Shown in pieces: positions 6,951-14,166 of a stretch of DNA of 17,367 nt. The notes below the pieces were generated by a model. That model made no database searches. It saw nothing but the letters and a program-made list of their open reading frames with translations, and was not told the DNA's origin. Every line of letters begins with the position of its first letter. The stretch's first letter is position 1. This DNA is from Porphyrobacter sp. UBA7686. Its GTDB lineage: Bacteria; Pseudomonadota; Alphaproteobacteria; Sphingomonadales; Sphingomonadaceae. The stretch is from NCBI GenBank assembly GCA_002482865.1, contig DLGU01000036.1, positions 9,948 through 27,314 on the forward strand, in the 5' to 3' direction. The translations under genes were made by a program, and so were the position numbers.

Positions 6951-7505
6951 ATGAGCAACTTGGACACGGCAATCATCGCAGGCGGCTGCTTCTGGTGCAC
7001 CGAGGCGGTGTTCCGCGACGTAGTGGGCGTCACGATGGTCGAAAGCGGCTATATCGGCGGCACCAAGGCGAACCCGACCTACAAGGAGGTTTGCACCGGC
7101 ACCACCGGCCATGCCGAGGGGATTCGCGTCACATTCGATACGGATGTGATTGGCCTGCCTCAGATTTACGACGTGTTCCTCGGCACGCATGATCCGACGC
7201 AGCTGAACCGGCAGGGCGGCGATATCGGGACCCAGTACCGTTCAGCGATCTTCCCGCTGTCGGATGCGCAGGGTGCCGAAGCCGAAGCGGCGATTGCGCG
7301 CTGGAACGCGGACAATGGCAAGCTGGCGGTCACCACCATCGAAGGCCTGTCGGGCGGCGAGCAGACCGCGGAGTGGTATCCGGCCGAGGACTACCATCAG
7401 GAATATTGGGACGGCGAAGGCCAGCGCAATCCCTATTGCCTCGCGGTGATCCCGCCCAAGCTGATGAAATTGCGTAAGAGCTTTCAGAAGTATGTGAAAG
7501 AATAG
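6951..7505 (+). CDS. msrA: Peptide-methionine (S)-S-oxide reductase MsrA
   Basis: A 184-residue cytosolic repair enzyme that reduces methionine-S-sulfoxide in proteins. GGCFWCTEAVF at 11-21 contains the catalytic C13 and acid/base E18. The family segments SGYIGG (32-37), GHAEGIRV, FLGTHDPTQLNRQGGDIGTQYRS and AEDYHQEYW follow in order. The C-terminus has NPYC as in many MsrA forms. The start is ATG 6951 with GGAG about 6 nt upstream; the frame is open far upstream but that part is antisense to the methyltransferase gene. Thioredoxin is the usual reductant. No msrB is seen in the window. Confidence 0.97.
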   Translation: MSNLDTAIIAGGCFWCTEAVFRDVVGVTMVESGYIGGTKANPTYKEVCTGTTGHAEGIRVTFDTDVIGLPQIYDVFLGTHDPTQLNRQGGDIGTQYRSAIFPLSDAQGAEAEAAIARWNADNGKLAVTTIEGLSGGEQTAEWYPAEDYHQEYWDGEGQRNPYCLAVIPPKLMKLRKSFQKYVKE

Positions 7506-7516
7506 GCCGCCGACTT

Positions 7517-7602
7517 CGTCATCCCGGGCTTGACCCGGGACCGGTCACCACATTGCGCAGCCGTGAGGAGGAGAGCGGCCCCGGATCAAGTCCGGGGTGA
7601 CG
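7517..7602. repeat. Inverted pair of REP-like hairpins between msrA and rsmB
   Basis: Two 24-nt units face each other (7517-7540 on plus, 7579-7602 on minus). Each begins CGTCA and has a 7-bp stem around a CTTGA loop (TCCCGGG/CCCGGGA in one; CCCCGGA/TCCGGGG around TCAAG, plus-strand view, in the other). The CGTCA (7517-7521) and TGACG (7598-7602) ends pair with each other, so the whole can fold as a cruciform. It lies between the ends of two convergent genes, where it may act as a bidirectional terminator or mRNA 3' stabiliser. Similar palindromes are common between genes in alphaproteobacteria. Confidence 0.8.
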
Positions 7603-7611
7603 AGCTTTGGG

Positions 7612-8865
7612 CTATTTCTTCACCCACCGCCCTACGAAAAACCCGTCCAACCCGCCCTCGTCGGGCAGCATCCCCGGATGGGTGCGCAGCCAACCCTCGC
7701 CGGTGGGAGCAAGGCCTGCCGGGAGTTCCCCCGGCGTGATCGGCTTGGGAGCGAGGCGGAGTTCGGCGTCGATCCACGCCGCCTGTTCCTCGCCCTCCTC
7801 GGCCTCCAGCGAGCACACCGCATAAACCATCACCCCGCCGGGGTTCAGCCATTCGGCGGCCTTGGTGGCCAGTGCGCGTTGCAATTCGACCATCTCGGGG
7901 ATCTGCCGCGCCCCGATCCGGTGGAGCACGTCAGGATGGCGGCGGCAGGTGCCGGTCGCGGTGCAGGGCGCGTCGATCAGGATTGCGTCGAAGCGGTGTT
8001 TTGGCTCCCACTCCAGCGCGTCGGCCCGCACGGGCGAGGCTTTGAGGCCGGTGCGCTTCAGGTTGTCCTTGAGCAAATCAAGCCGCCGCTTGGAACTGTC
8101 GAGCGCGGTGACCTTCCACCCCGCCGCTGCCAGCTGCATGGTCTTGCCGCCCGGCGCGGCGCAGAGGTCGAGCGCGCTGCGGCCCTCGCCCGGTCCCAGC
8201 AAGCGCGCGGGGATCGAAGCGGCCAGATCCTGCACCCACCAGTCGCCCGCCTTGTAATCGGCGAGGCTTTCCACCGCCGCACCGCGCGGCAGGCGGACAT
8301 GGCCGGGGGCGAGCGTCACGCCGCCCATCGCCACGGCGCGGGTCTCGGTCTCGGCGGCGTCTTTCAACGCCAGATCGAGTTCGGGCGGGAAGGCGAGGCC
8401 AGGGGCAATGGCGGCGGCTTTCTCCGCGCCCCACCGTAGCACCACCGCTTCGGGCAAGGTCGGGACTTCGGGCAGTACACCCACACCGGGCTTCACCAGC
8501 GCCGAGAACACGCCGTGCGCCAGCCTGCGCGGACCGCCCGTCAGCAGCGGCAAGCCGGTCGCGATCACCGCGTGGGGCGGCGTGTCGAGCCGCAGCGCTT
8601 GGGCCAGCATGATCCGCAGCACCATCCGCGCCTTGGCATCATCGGGCAGGTTCTGCTTGGTCGCGCTGTCGATCAGGGCGTCGAGATCGGTCAGCCAGCG
8701 CAGGGTCTCGCCCGCAATCGCCTTGGCCAGCGCGCGATCCGGCGCCTTGCGGATATCACCGAGCGCACCGCCTTCCGCCTGTTCAAGCGTCTCGCCCCGC
8801 CGGAACACGGCATCAAGCAGGCGAAGCGCGGCGCGGCGCACGGGAAGTCCGGGGGTGGCTGACAT
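7612..8865 (-). CDS. rsmB: RsmB/NOP-family RNA m5C methyltransferase
   Basis: A 417-residue cytosolic enzyme that methylates cytosine (C967 in E. coli 16S rRNA). The N-terminal NusB-like helical domain (about 5-130) is followed by a linker and the SAM domain. Motif I is LDLCAAPGGKTMQLA (232-246), motif IV is IDAPCTATGTCRRHPDV (297-313, with C301), and motif VI is YAVCSLEAEEGEEQ (348-361, with C351). C351 is the expected nucleophile and C301 the residue that assists release. The C-terminal LDGFFVGRWVKK is typical. The start ATG 8865 lies 54 nt from the divergent SdhAF4-like gene. The rRNA position is inferred from family and N-terminal domain. Confidence 0.93.
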   Translation of the reverse strand: MSATPGLPVRRAALRLLDAVFRRGETLEQAEGGALGDIRKAPDRALAKAIAGETLRWLTDLDALIDSATKQNLPDDAKARMVLRIMLAQALRLDTPPHAVIATGLPLLTGGPRRLAHGVFSALVKPGVGVLPEVPTLPEAVVLRWGAEKAAAIAPGLAFPPELDLALKDAAETETRAVAMGGVTLAPGHVRLPRGAAVESLADYKAGDWWVQDLAASIPARLLGPGEGRSALDLCAAPGGKTMQLAAAGWKVTALDSSKRRLDLLKDNLKRTGLKASPVRADALEWEPKHRFDAILIDAPCTATGTCRRHPDVLHRIGARQIPEMVELQRALATKAAEWLNPGGVMVYAVCSLEAEEGEEQAAWIDAELRLAPKPITPGELPAGLAPTGEGWLRTHPGMLPDEGGLDGFFVGRWVKK

Positions 8866-8919
8866 TTCCCGCCCCTAACCTTCCTTGAAACAAAGTGCCA
8901 GCATGGGCATTTGCTTCAC

Positions 8920-9090
8920 ATGACCAAACAGAAGTCCGAAGCCGCCAAGGCCTTCAAGAAGCCCGCCCACTGGACGAATGATCCGGTGCCTGCGCCGAAG
9001 GTGACCGATCCGCTCAAGGACGAACCGCGCGAGCTTTCCCCCACCCGCTATGGCGATTGGGAGAAGGACGGGATCGCCTGGGATTTCTGA
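8920..9090 (+). CDS. DUF1674 / SdhAF4-family small protein
   Basis: A 56-residue soluble protein. The C-terminal LSPTRYGDWEKDGIAWDF (39-56) is the DUF1674 signature (consensus PTRYGDWExxGxxxDF), found in SdhAF4, the chaperone that helps flavinated SdhA assemble into succinate dehydrogenase. The N-terminal half is Lys/Pro-rich and variable, as usual. ATG 8920 is the only good start. No strong ribosome site is seen. Its position divergent from rsmB is in keeping with linkage I recall from other alphaproteobacteria. It is too short for most ORF callers with a 60-residue cutoff. Confidence 0.88.
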   Translation: MTKQKSEAAKAFKKPAHWTNDPVPAPKVTDPLKDEPRELSPTRYGDWEKDGIAWDF

Positions 9091-9092
9091 GA

Positions 9093-9184
9093 CGAAGTTG
9101 ACAAAGTTGACAGGGTGTCAAGCGGCATTTCGACGGATTTCTGATTAGAATTCCGAAGGTTACGCCGAAAAATCGAAGTTGACA
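9093..9184. repeat. AGTTGACA repeat cluster after the SdhAF4-like gene
   Basis: CGAAGTTGACA occurs at 9093-9103 and again at 9174-9184; AAAGTTGACA (9103-9112) directly follows the first copy. TTGACA-GGG-TGTCAA (9107-9121) is a perfect 6-bp hairpin just after the stop at 9090. The rest of this 191-nt gap holds a G-rich stretch (runs of 8, 6 and 3 G at 9198-9205, 9211-9216 and 9222-9224). It may end the plus-strand message or be a repeated intergenic element; TTGACA also looks like a -35 box, but I found no matching -10. Confidence 0.5.
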
Positions 9185-9281
9185 CTTTGCCTGCGGCGGG
9201 GGGGGCGCCAGGGGGGTGAGAGGGCTGACGATGGGAAAGAACGCCTCTCGCTATCGCATCTGCACCGCGTAGGAAATCCCG

Positions 9282-10697
9282 CTAGAGCGGCGTGAAGGTG
9301 ACCTTCAGCCCGTCCTTAGGTTGCGGGATCGGCCAGTCCTGCCATTCGGGATTGTAACCCGCCGCCGCTTCGATCCGGTAGCGCTGGAGCAGTTGCGCCA
9401 GCAGGATCTTCACCTGCATGTAGGCAAAGTGCAGGCCGAGGCACATATGCGCGCCCCCGCCGAACGGCACCCAGGCGTATTTGTGGCGGGCCTTCACCTG
9501 CTCCGGCGTGAAGCGCAGCGGATCGAAGGTGAAGGGGTTCTCCCAATATTCCTCGGAATGGTGGGTCCAGTAGATGTTGATCCCGACCATCGCCCCCGCC
9601 GGGATGCGGTAGCCGCCATATTCGAATTCGCGCAAAGCCCGGCGCGGCATCGAGGGAACCGGCGGGATCATCCGCAGCGATTCCTTGAACGCCATTTCGG
9701 TCAGGTCGAGCTTCGCCAGATCATCGTAATCCAGCGGGCGCGGGTTGCCGTCGCCATCCGGGCCGCCGGTCACTGCCATGATCTCTTCGCGCAGCTTCTC
9801 TTGCCACACTGGGTTGGTGGCGAGATGATAGATCAGCGAGGTGGCTGACGATGTGATGGTGTCATGCGCGGCCATCATCAGGAAGTTCATGTGATCGACC
9901 ACCTCGTCGACCGGCAGGAGCGAGCCATCTTCGCGGGTGGCGGTGGCGAACTGACTGAACATATCCTGCCCGCCGCCTTCCTTGCGCCGCCGCAAGGTTT
10001 CCTTGGTGAAATAGTCGACGAGGAACGCGCGGCCATCGACGCCCTTCTTCATCTTGGTGAAGGGCAGCGGCTTGCGCACCGGCGCGACCGAGGCCTGCAC
10101 CATGTCGACGAAGGCTTCGTTGATCTTGTCGGCTTCCGGCCCCCACGGCAGGCCGATAAAGCTGTCGGCGGCCAGATCGAGGGTGAGCTTCTTGATCGCC
10201 GGGTAGAACTCTTTCGGCCCCGCCCAGCTGGCGACTTCGCGGGCGATCCCGCGGTTCAATGCGCCCGAATAGTGCCGCATCGGTTCCGGCTTGAACGCGA
10301 TCGAGAGCGCACGGCGGTCGATCCGGTGATGGTCGAAATCCATCAGCATCAACCCGCGTGGGAACAGCTGGTCAAGCACCGGGCCCCAGCCCTGTTCGCT
10401 GGAGAAAATCTTGTCCTTGTTGAACAACAGCAGCTCGTTCGCCTCGGCCCCGATCAGCGCAATCTGCCAGCCGCCGAATGCGCGGTTTTTGTAGACCTTG
10501 CCGTGAGTCTTGATCATCCGCTCGGCAAAGGCGTGCGGGTTGGCGAGCATGGTGAAGGTGTTGCCGACCACCGGCCAGCCCGCCTCACCGGGGATATGGG
10601 CGAGGTCAGCCTCGGTCAGGCGCAGCTCGCTCCAGTGGCGTGGCGCATTGGCGGGCGCGGTGTCAGGGGACTGCGGGGCTTCGGCAAGGGTAGCCAT
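9282..10697 (-). CDS. Cytochrome P450 monooxygenase
   Basis: A 471-residue haem-thiolate monooxygenase with no signal peptide or N-terminal membrane anchor, so probably soluble. The I-helix has AAHDT (276-280, the oxygen-activation D/T pair), the K-helix has ESLR (339-342, ExxR), the meander FDPLRFT (391-397), and the haem loop FGGGAHMCLG (412-421) with C419 as the iron ligand. The N-terminal HIPGEAGWPVVGNT (34-47) resembles the start of eukaryote-like CYP51/CYP26-type folds rather than the shorter camphor-type. All key residues are present, so it should be active. The substrate is unknown; redox partners (ferredoxin and its reductase) are not in the window. It lies 66 nt downstream of hemH on the same strand; joint transcription would couple haem supply to this haem enzyme, but this is inference. 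Confidence 0.95.
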   Translation of the reverse strand: MATLAEAPQSPDTAPANAPRHWSELRLTEADLAHIPGEAGWPVVGNTFTMLANPHAFAERMIKTHGKVYKNRAFGGWQIALIGAEANELLLFNKDKIFSSEQGWGPVLDQLFPRGLMLMDFDHHRIDRRALSIAFKPEPMRHYSGALNRGIAREVASWAGPKEFYPAIKKLTLDLAADSFIGLPWGPEADKINEAFVDMVQASVAPVRKPLPFTKMKKGVDGRAFLVDYFTKETLRRRKEGGGQDMFSQFATATREDGSLLPVDEVVDHMNFLMMAAHDTITSSATSLIYHLATNPVWQEKLREEIMAVTGGPDGDGNPRPLDYDDLAKLDLTEMAFKESLRMIPPVPSMPRRALREFEYGGYRIPAGAMVGINIYWTHHSEEYWENPFTFDPLRFTPEQVKARHKYAWVPFGGGAHMCLGLHFAYMQVKILLAQLLQRYRIEAAAGYNPEWQDWPIPQPKDGLKVTFTPL

Positions 10698-10763
10698 GAG
10701 GGTCTTGATGCTCCGGTGAAGGTTCGGATTCGCAACTGACTCTGATGTAAATAATCTGCGCGG

Positions 10764-11798
10764 TCAAATCCAGCCGGAAAGCTCGCGGTTCAGCATGGCC
10801 TCGATCATCTTCAACCCATCGTCCGAGGTGTTGAGGCAATCGAGCACGGCATAGTCCTCGCCCCCATGCTCGATGAATTCATCGCGACCTTCCAGCGCGA
10901 GTTCCTCCAGCGTCTCGACACAATCCGCCGCAAAGCCGGGGGCCGCAACCACCAGCCGCTTGGTGCCCTTGTCGCCTTCGGCCATCAGCGTCGCATCGGT
11001 TGACGGCTCAAGCCATGCCGCCGGGCCGAAGCGCGACTGGAAGGTGGTTTCAAACCGGACCCCTTCGAATTCGGGCCGCGTCGCCAGCTCCTCGCGCAGC
11101 AAGCGCGCGGTCTTGGAGCAGTGGCAGTAATAGGGATCGCCCTTTTCTAGCGTCTGCTGCGGCATCCCGTGGAAACTGAGCAGCATCACTTCAGGCTTGA
11201 AGGTCAGGGCGCGCACCTGCCGGGTCAGGTCATCGGCCAGCGCAGCGAGGAACGTCGGCTCGTCATGATAGGGCGGCACGAAGCGCAGTGCGGGCTGCCA
11301 GCGCATTTTCTTGAGCACGCGGGCAACCTCGTCGAACACGGTCGCGGTCGTCGCAGCGCAGTATTGCGGATACATCGGCGCGATCAGGATGCGGTCGCAA
11401 CCGTCGGCCATCAGGGCGGTCATGCGGCTTTCGATCGAGGGATTGCCGTAACGCATCGCCCAGTCGACGACGACCTTGTCACCAAACCGCCCGACCATCG
11501 CTTCGGCTTGCCGCGAGGTGATGTCGGCCAGTGGCGATCCGCGATCCGTCCAGATCTTGGCATAGGCCTTCGCGCTCTTCTGCGGGCGCGTGTTCAAGAT
11601 GATCCCGCGCAGGATCAGCTGCCACGCGATCGGCGGAATCTCCACCACCCGCGTATCGGACAGGAACTGCTTGAGGTACTTTTTGACCGACTCCGGATCA
11701 GGCCCATCAGGCGTGCCGAGGTTGATCAGCAAAACGCCGATCTGGCCGCTCTTGGCGGGAGGATGGTCGCCCGGAAGGCGCTGGGTCTGCCAGGTCAT
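10764..11798 (-). CDS. hemH: Ferrochelatase
   Basis: A 344-residue enzyme that inserts Fe2+ into protoporphyrin IX, the last step of protohaem synthesis. Motifs in order: VLLINLGTPD (22-31), YGNPSI (117-122), LIAPMYPQY (138-146), LLSFHGMP (206-213) with the catalytic H210, GDPYYCHC (220-227), and the C-terminal ETL block (APGFAADCVETLEEL, 286-300) with E295, which matches the Glu of the metal-proton pathway in human ferrochelatase. Six cysteines (134, 147, 225, 227, 293, 321) are present; some alphaproteobacterial ferrochelatases bind a [2Fe-2S] cluster, but I could not align the ligands. Length is normal. The start is ATG 11798 with AGGCGGG just upstream. Confidence 0.96.
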   Translation of the reverse strand: MTWQTQRLPGDHPPAKSGQIGVLLINLGTPDGPDPESVKKYLKQFLSDTRVVEIPPIAWQLILRGIILNTRPQKSAKAYAKIWTDRGSPLADITSRQAEAMVGRFGDKVVVDWAMRYGNPSIESRMTALMADGCDRILIAPMYPQYCAATTATVFDEVARVLKKMRWQPALRFVPPYHDEPTFLAALADDLTRQVRALTFKPEVMLLSFHGMPQQTLEKGDPYYCHCSKTARLLREELATRPEFEGVRFETTFQSRFGPAAWLEPSTDATLMAEGDKGTKRLVVAAPGFAADCVETLEELALEGRDEFIEHGGEDYAVLDCLNTSDDGLKMIEAMLNRELSGWI

Positions 11799-11830
11799 AG
11801 CCCGCCTAACGGTCGGCAGGCGTTTCGTTT

Positions 11831-11852
11831 CCGGGCAAAGTCCATCGCCCGG
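11831..11852 (-). terminator. Hairpin between the Mo hydroxylase and hemH genes
   Basis: CCGGGC (11831-11836) pairs with GCCCGG (11847-11852) across a 10-nt loop, 25 nt after the stop of the molybdenum enzyme gene. No U run follows in the minus-strand RNA. It suggests a partial break between the mrp/Mo pair and hemH. Confidence 0.3.
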
Positions 11853-11877
11853 ACGCGGTGTGGCAAAATTGTGCGGG

Positions 11878-14163
11878 TCATATGCCGTCCGAAAGTAGGG
11901 GCAGGCGTCTCAGGCGCAACCCTGTAGCCGAAAACAGCGCATTGGCAATCGCAGGCGGGGCGACCACCGTGCCCAGCTCTCCGGGATCGGCGGGCGGGGC
12001 TTCGCTGGCGATAAACTCGATCCGCATCTCCGGACAATCGGCGAGCACCGGCAGGCCAAGCGCGGAATCATCGCTCCCTTCTGGCAACCCGCCGCGCAGC
12101 CGCAGCGCATTGCCGAGCGCGATGCCCATGCCGAACACCAACCCGCCTTCGATCTGCTGTTTGGCGATGTCGTGATTGACGATCCGGCCAATATCGGCCG
12201 CGACCGAGAGGCGGATCACCCGCACCCCGCCTTCGCCCTGACGCGCGGTGGCAACGCAGGCGATGCGACCGGCTTCTGGCCCTTCGCCAATCCGGGCGCA
12301 GGCGAGGCCCTGCCCGCTCTGGTCCGCGCCGCCATCCCATCCCGCCAGCTGCGCTGCCCGCTGCAGGCAGGCGGCGAGCCGGACATCGCTCCCCAGCATC
12401 GACATGCGGAACGACAGCGGCTCACGCCCGGCCTTGGCGGCGATCTCGTCGATGAAGCTTTCGATGGCGAACACCGTCGGCCCATAGGCATTGCCGCGCA
12501 CCCGGCCGACCGGCAGCCCGATCTCGACCGGGACATGCTCCACCAGCAGCGCCGGAAGCTGATAGGGCGGCACGGCGCCCTCGCAGGCGAGCGGATCGGG
12601 TTCGCCGCTGGTTTCGCGGATCGCGGCCATGCTGGTGAGATTGCCGAACAGCCGCTTGCCGAATTCGAGTGCGGCGGGCGGCGTGGCGATGCGGATGCGC
12701 ATCGCGTCAATCGCACCGCCTTCCCCGCTCGCCCCGCCCTTGGCCAGCTGCGCGCCCAGCAGCAACCAGGCGGGCGCACGCGGACGGGCCCGGATCAGCT
12801 CGTCACGACGCGGCCTGGTCAGCTGCACCGGACGGCCCAGCTCCTTGGCGATCAGCGCGATCTCGATGGCGTGGTCATGTTCCAGCCGCGCATCGAAGCT
12901 GCCCCCGGCGGGCATGGGGTAGAGCGCCACATCCTCGGTCGAAATGCCGATCGCGCGGGCCGCGGCAATGCGCGCCTGTTCGGGCGCCTGGCTCGCGATC
13001 CACAGATCGAGCCGCCCGTCGGCGTAGCGCGCTGCAGCGGTCGCGGTTTCGATCGGGGCGGCATAGGCGGGCTCGACCTCATAACGGCGCCCGATGTCGA
13101 CCCGCTGGAGCGCCTCGCCGCCATAGCCGGTCTCGGCTATGGTATGGGCCTCGCCGCCGGTCAGCGCCGCATCGAGCTTCGCGGCGATCTCGGCGCTGTT
13201 GACCGGGGTGGGGTTGGCGAATTTGGGCTTCATCGCGGCGAGTGCCTGATCGGCGCTCCACCATGTGTCCGCCGCGACCGCGAGCCAGCGCTTGCTTTCG
13301 ACAATCCCGGCCAGCCCCTTGATCCCGGCGGCTCCCTTGGGGTTGAACCCGGTGAGTTCCGACCCGTCGACCGGCCCGTGGCGGATCGAGGCGAACAGCA
13401 TCCCCGGCAGGCGCACGTCTCCGGCGAAGCGGTAGGAACCATCAACCTTGGAGGGCAGATCGATCCGCGGGAAGGCGGGGGCGCCGTCAACATCGGCAGG
13501 CAGCGGCTTTTCGCGCGGAGGCTCGGGACGCAGCGGCGGGAGATCGGGCGGGGTGTAGTCCGCCGCAGCCTCGGCCAGTTCGCCAAAGCTGGCGCGCTTG
13601 TCGGTGTGCGTCACAAAGCCGCCTTCGACTTCGCATTCCTCCCACGCGACGCCCCAGCGCGACGCAGCCTCTTGCGCCAGCATGGCCCGCGCAGAGGCAG
13701 CAGCTTCGCGGCAGGGCTGTTCATAGGCGGCCAGCGACGTGCCATCGGCGGTGCCATTGAAGCGCTGCGATCCGGCAAAGCGCGCCGCGATCAGCGCATC
13801 GGTGCTGCCGGACAGCCCGGCACCAAAGGGGTCCCACAGCGCCATCCACTTGGTTGCCAGCGGAATATTGGCATAGGCGCCCGAAACCGGCGCAGGCTCG
13901 ACCGCGATCTGCCGCCAGTCTGCGCCCAATTCATAGGCGACGATCTGCGGCAGCAGCGTGGTGATGCCCTGCCCCATCTCGAGCTGCGGCACGGCGACCG
14001 TTACCACTCCATCGCTGGCAACCTTGAGCCAAGCGCCGAACACATGCTCGCCCTTGGCGGCGACCAAGGGGGTCGCGTAGTTGCGCGGCATCAGCCACCA
14101 GGCGACAATCAGACCGCCGCCCGCCGCTGCCCCTGTCAGCAATCCGCGCCGCGTCAGCCCCAT
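11878..14163 (-). CDS. Molybdenum hydroxylase large subunit, IorB-like, Tat-exported
   Basis: A 761-residue member of the xanthine-dehydrogenase superfamily, closest in layout to the beta subunit of isoquinoline 1-oxidoreductase. A twin-arginine signal (TRRGLLTG, R5-R6) with a hydrophobic stretch to about residue 24 predicts export or periplasmic membrane anchoring. VPQLEMGQGITTLLPQIVAYEL (58-79, quoted only as a region) is a conserved molybdopterin-binding segment. DPGELGTVVAPPAIANALF (727-743 region) holds E729, at the position of the catalytic Glu. Two normally well-kept pocket motifs are changed: GGGFGRR reads GGSFDAR at 420-426, and the HAxMEP-type segment reads AAPIETA (368-374). The small [2Fe-2S] subunit is not in the window. 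It begins 3 nt after mrp ends, so translation is probably coupled. Substrate unknown. Confidence 0.85.
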   Translation of the reverse strand: MGLTRRGLLTGAAAGGGLIVAWWLMPRNYATPLVAAKGEHVFGAWLKVASDGVVTVAVPQLEMGQGITTLLPQIVAYELGADWRQIAVEPAPVSGAYANIPLATKWMALWDPFGAGLSGSTDALIAARFAGSQRFNGTADGTSLAAYEQPCREAAASARAMLAQEAASRWGVAWEECEVEGGFVTHTDKRASFGELAEAAADYTPPDLPPLRPEPPREKPLPADVDGAPAFPRIDLPSKVDGSYRFAGDVRLPGMLFASIRHGPVDGSELTGFNPKGAAGIKGLAGIVESKRWLAVAADTWWSADQALAAMKPKFANPTPVNSAEIAAKLDAALTGGEAHTIAETGYGGEALQRVDIGRRYEVEPAYAAPIETATAAARYADGRLDLWIASQAPEQARIAAARAIGISTEDVALYPMPAGGSFDARLEHDHAIEIALIAKELGRPVQLTRPRRDELIRARPRAPAWLLLGAQLAKGGASGEGGAIDAMRIRIATPPAALEFGKRLFGNLTSMAAIRETSGEPDPLACEGAVPPYQLPALLVEHVPVEIGLPVGRVRGNAYGPTVFAIESFIDEIAAKAGREPLSFRMSMLGSDVRLAACLQRAAQLAGWDGGADQSGQGLACARIGEGPEAGRIACVATARQGEGGVRVIRLSVAADIGRIVNHDIAKQQIEGGLVFGMGIALGNALRLRGGLPEGSDDSALGLPVLADCPEMRIEFIASEAPPADPGELGTVVAPPAIANALFSATGLRLRRLPLLSDGI

Positions 14164-14166
14164 CCG

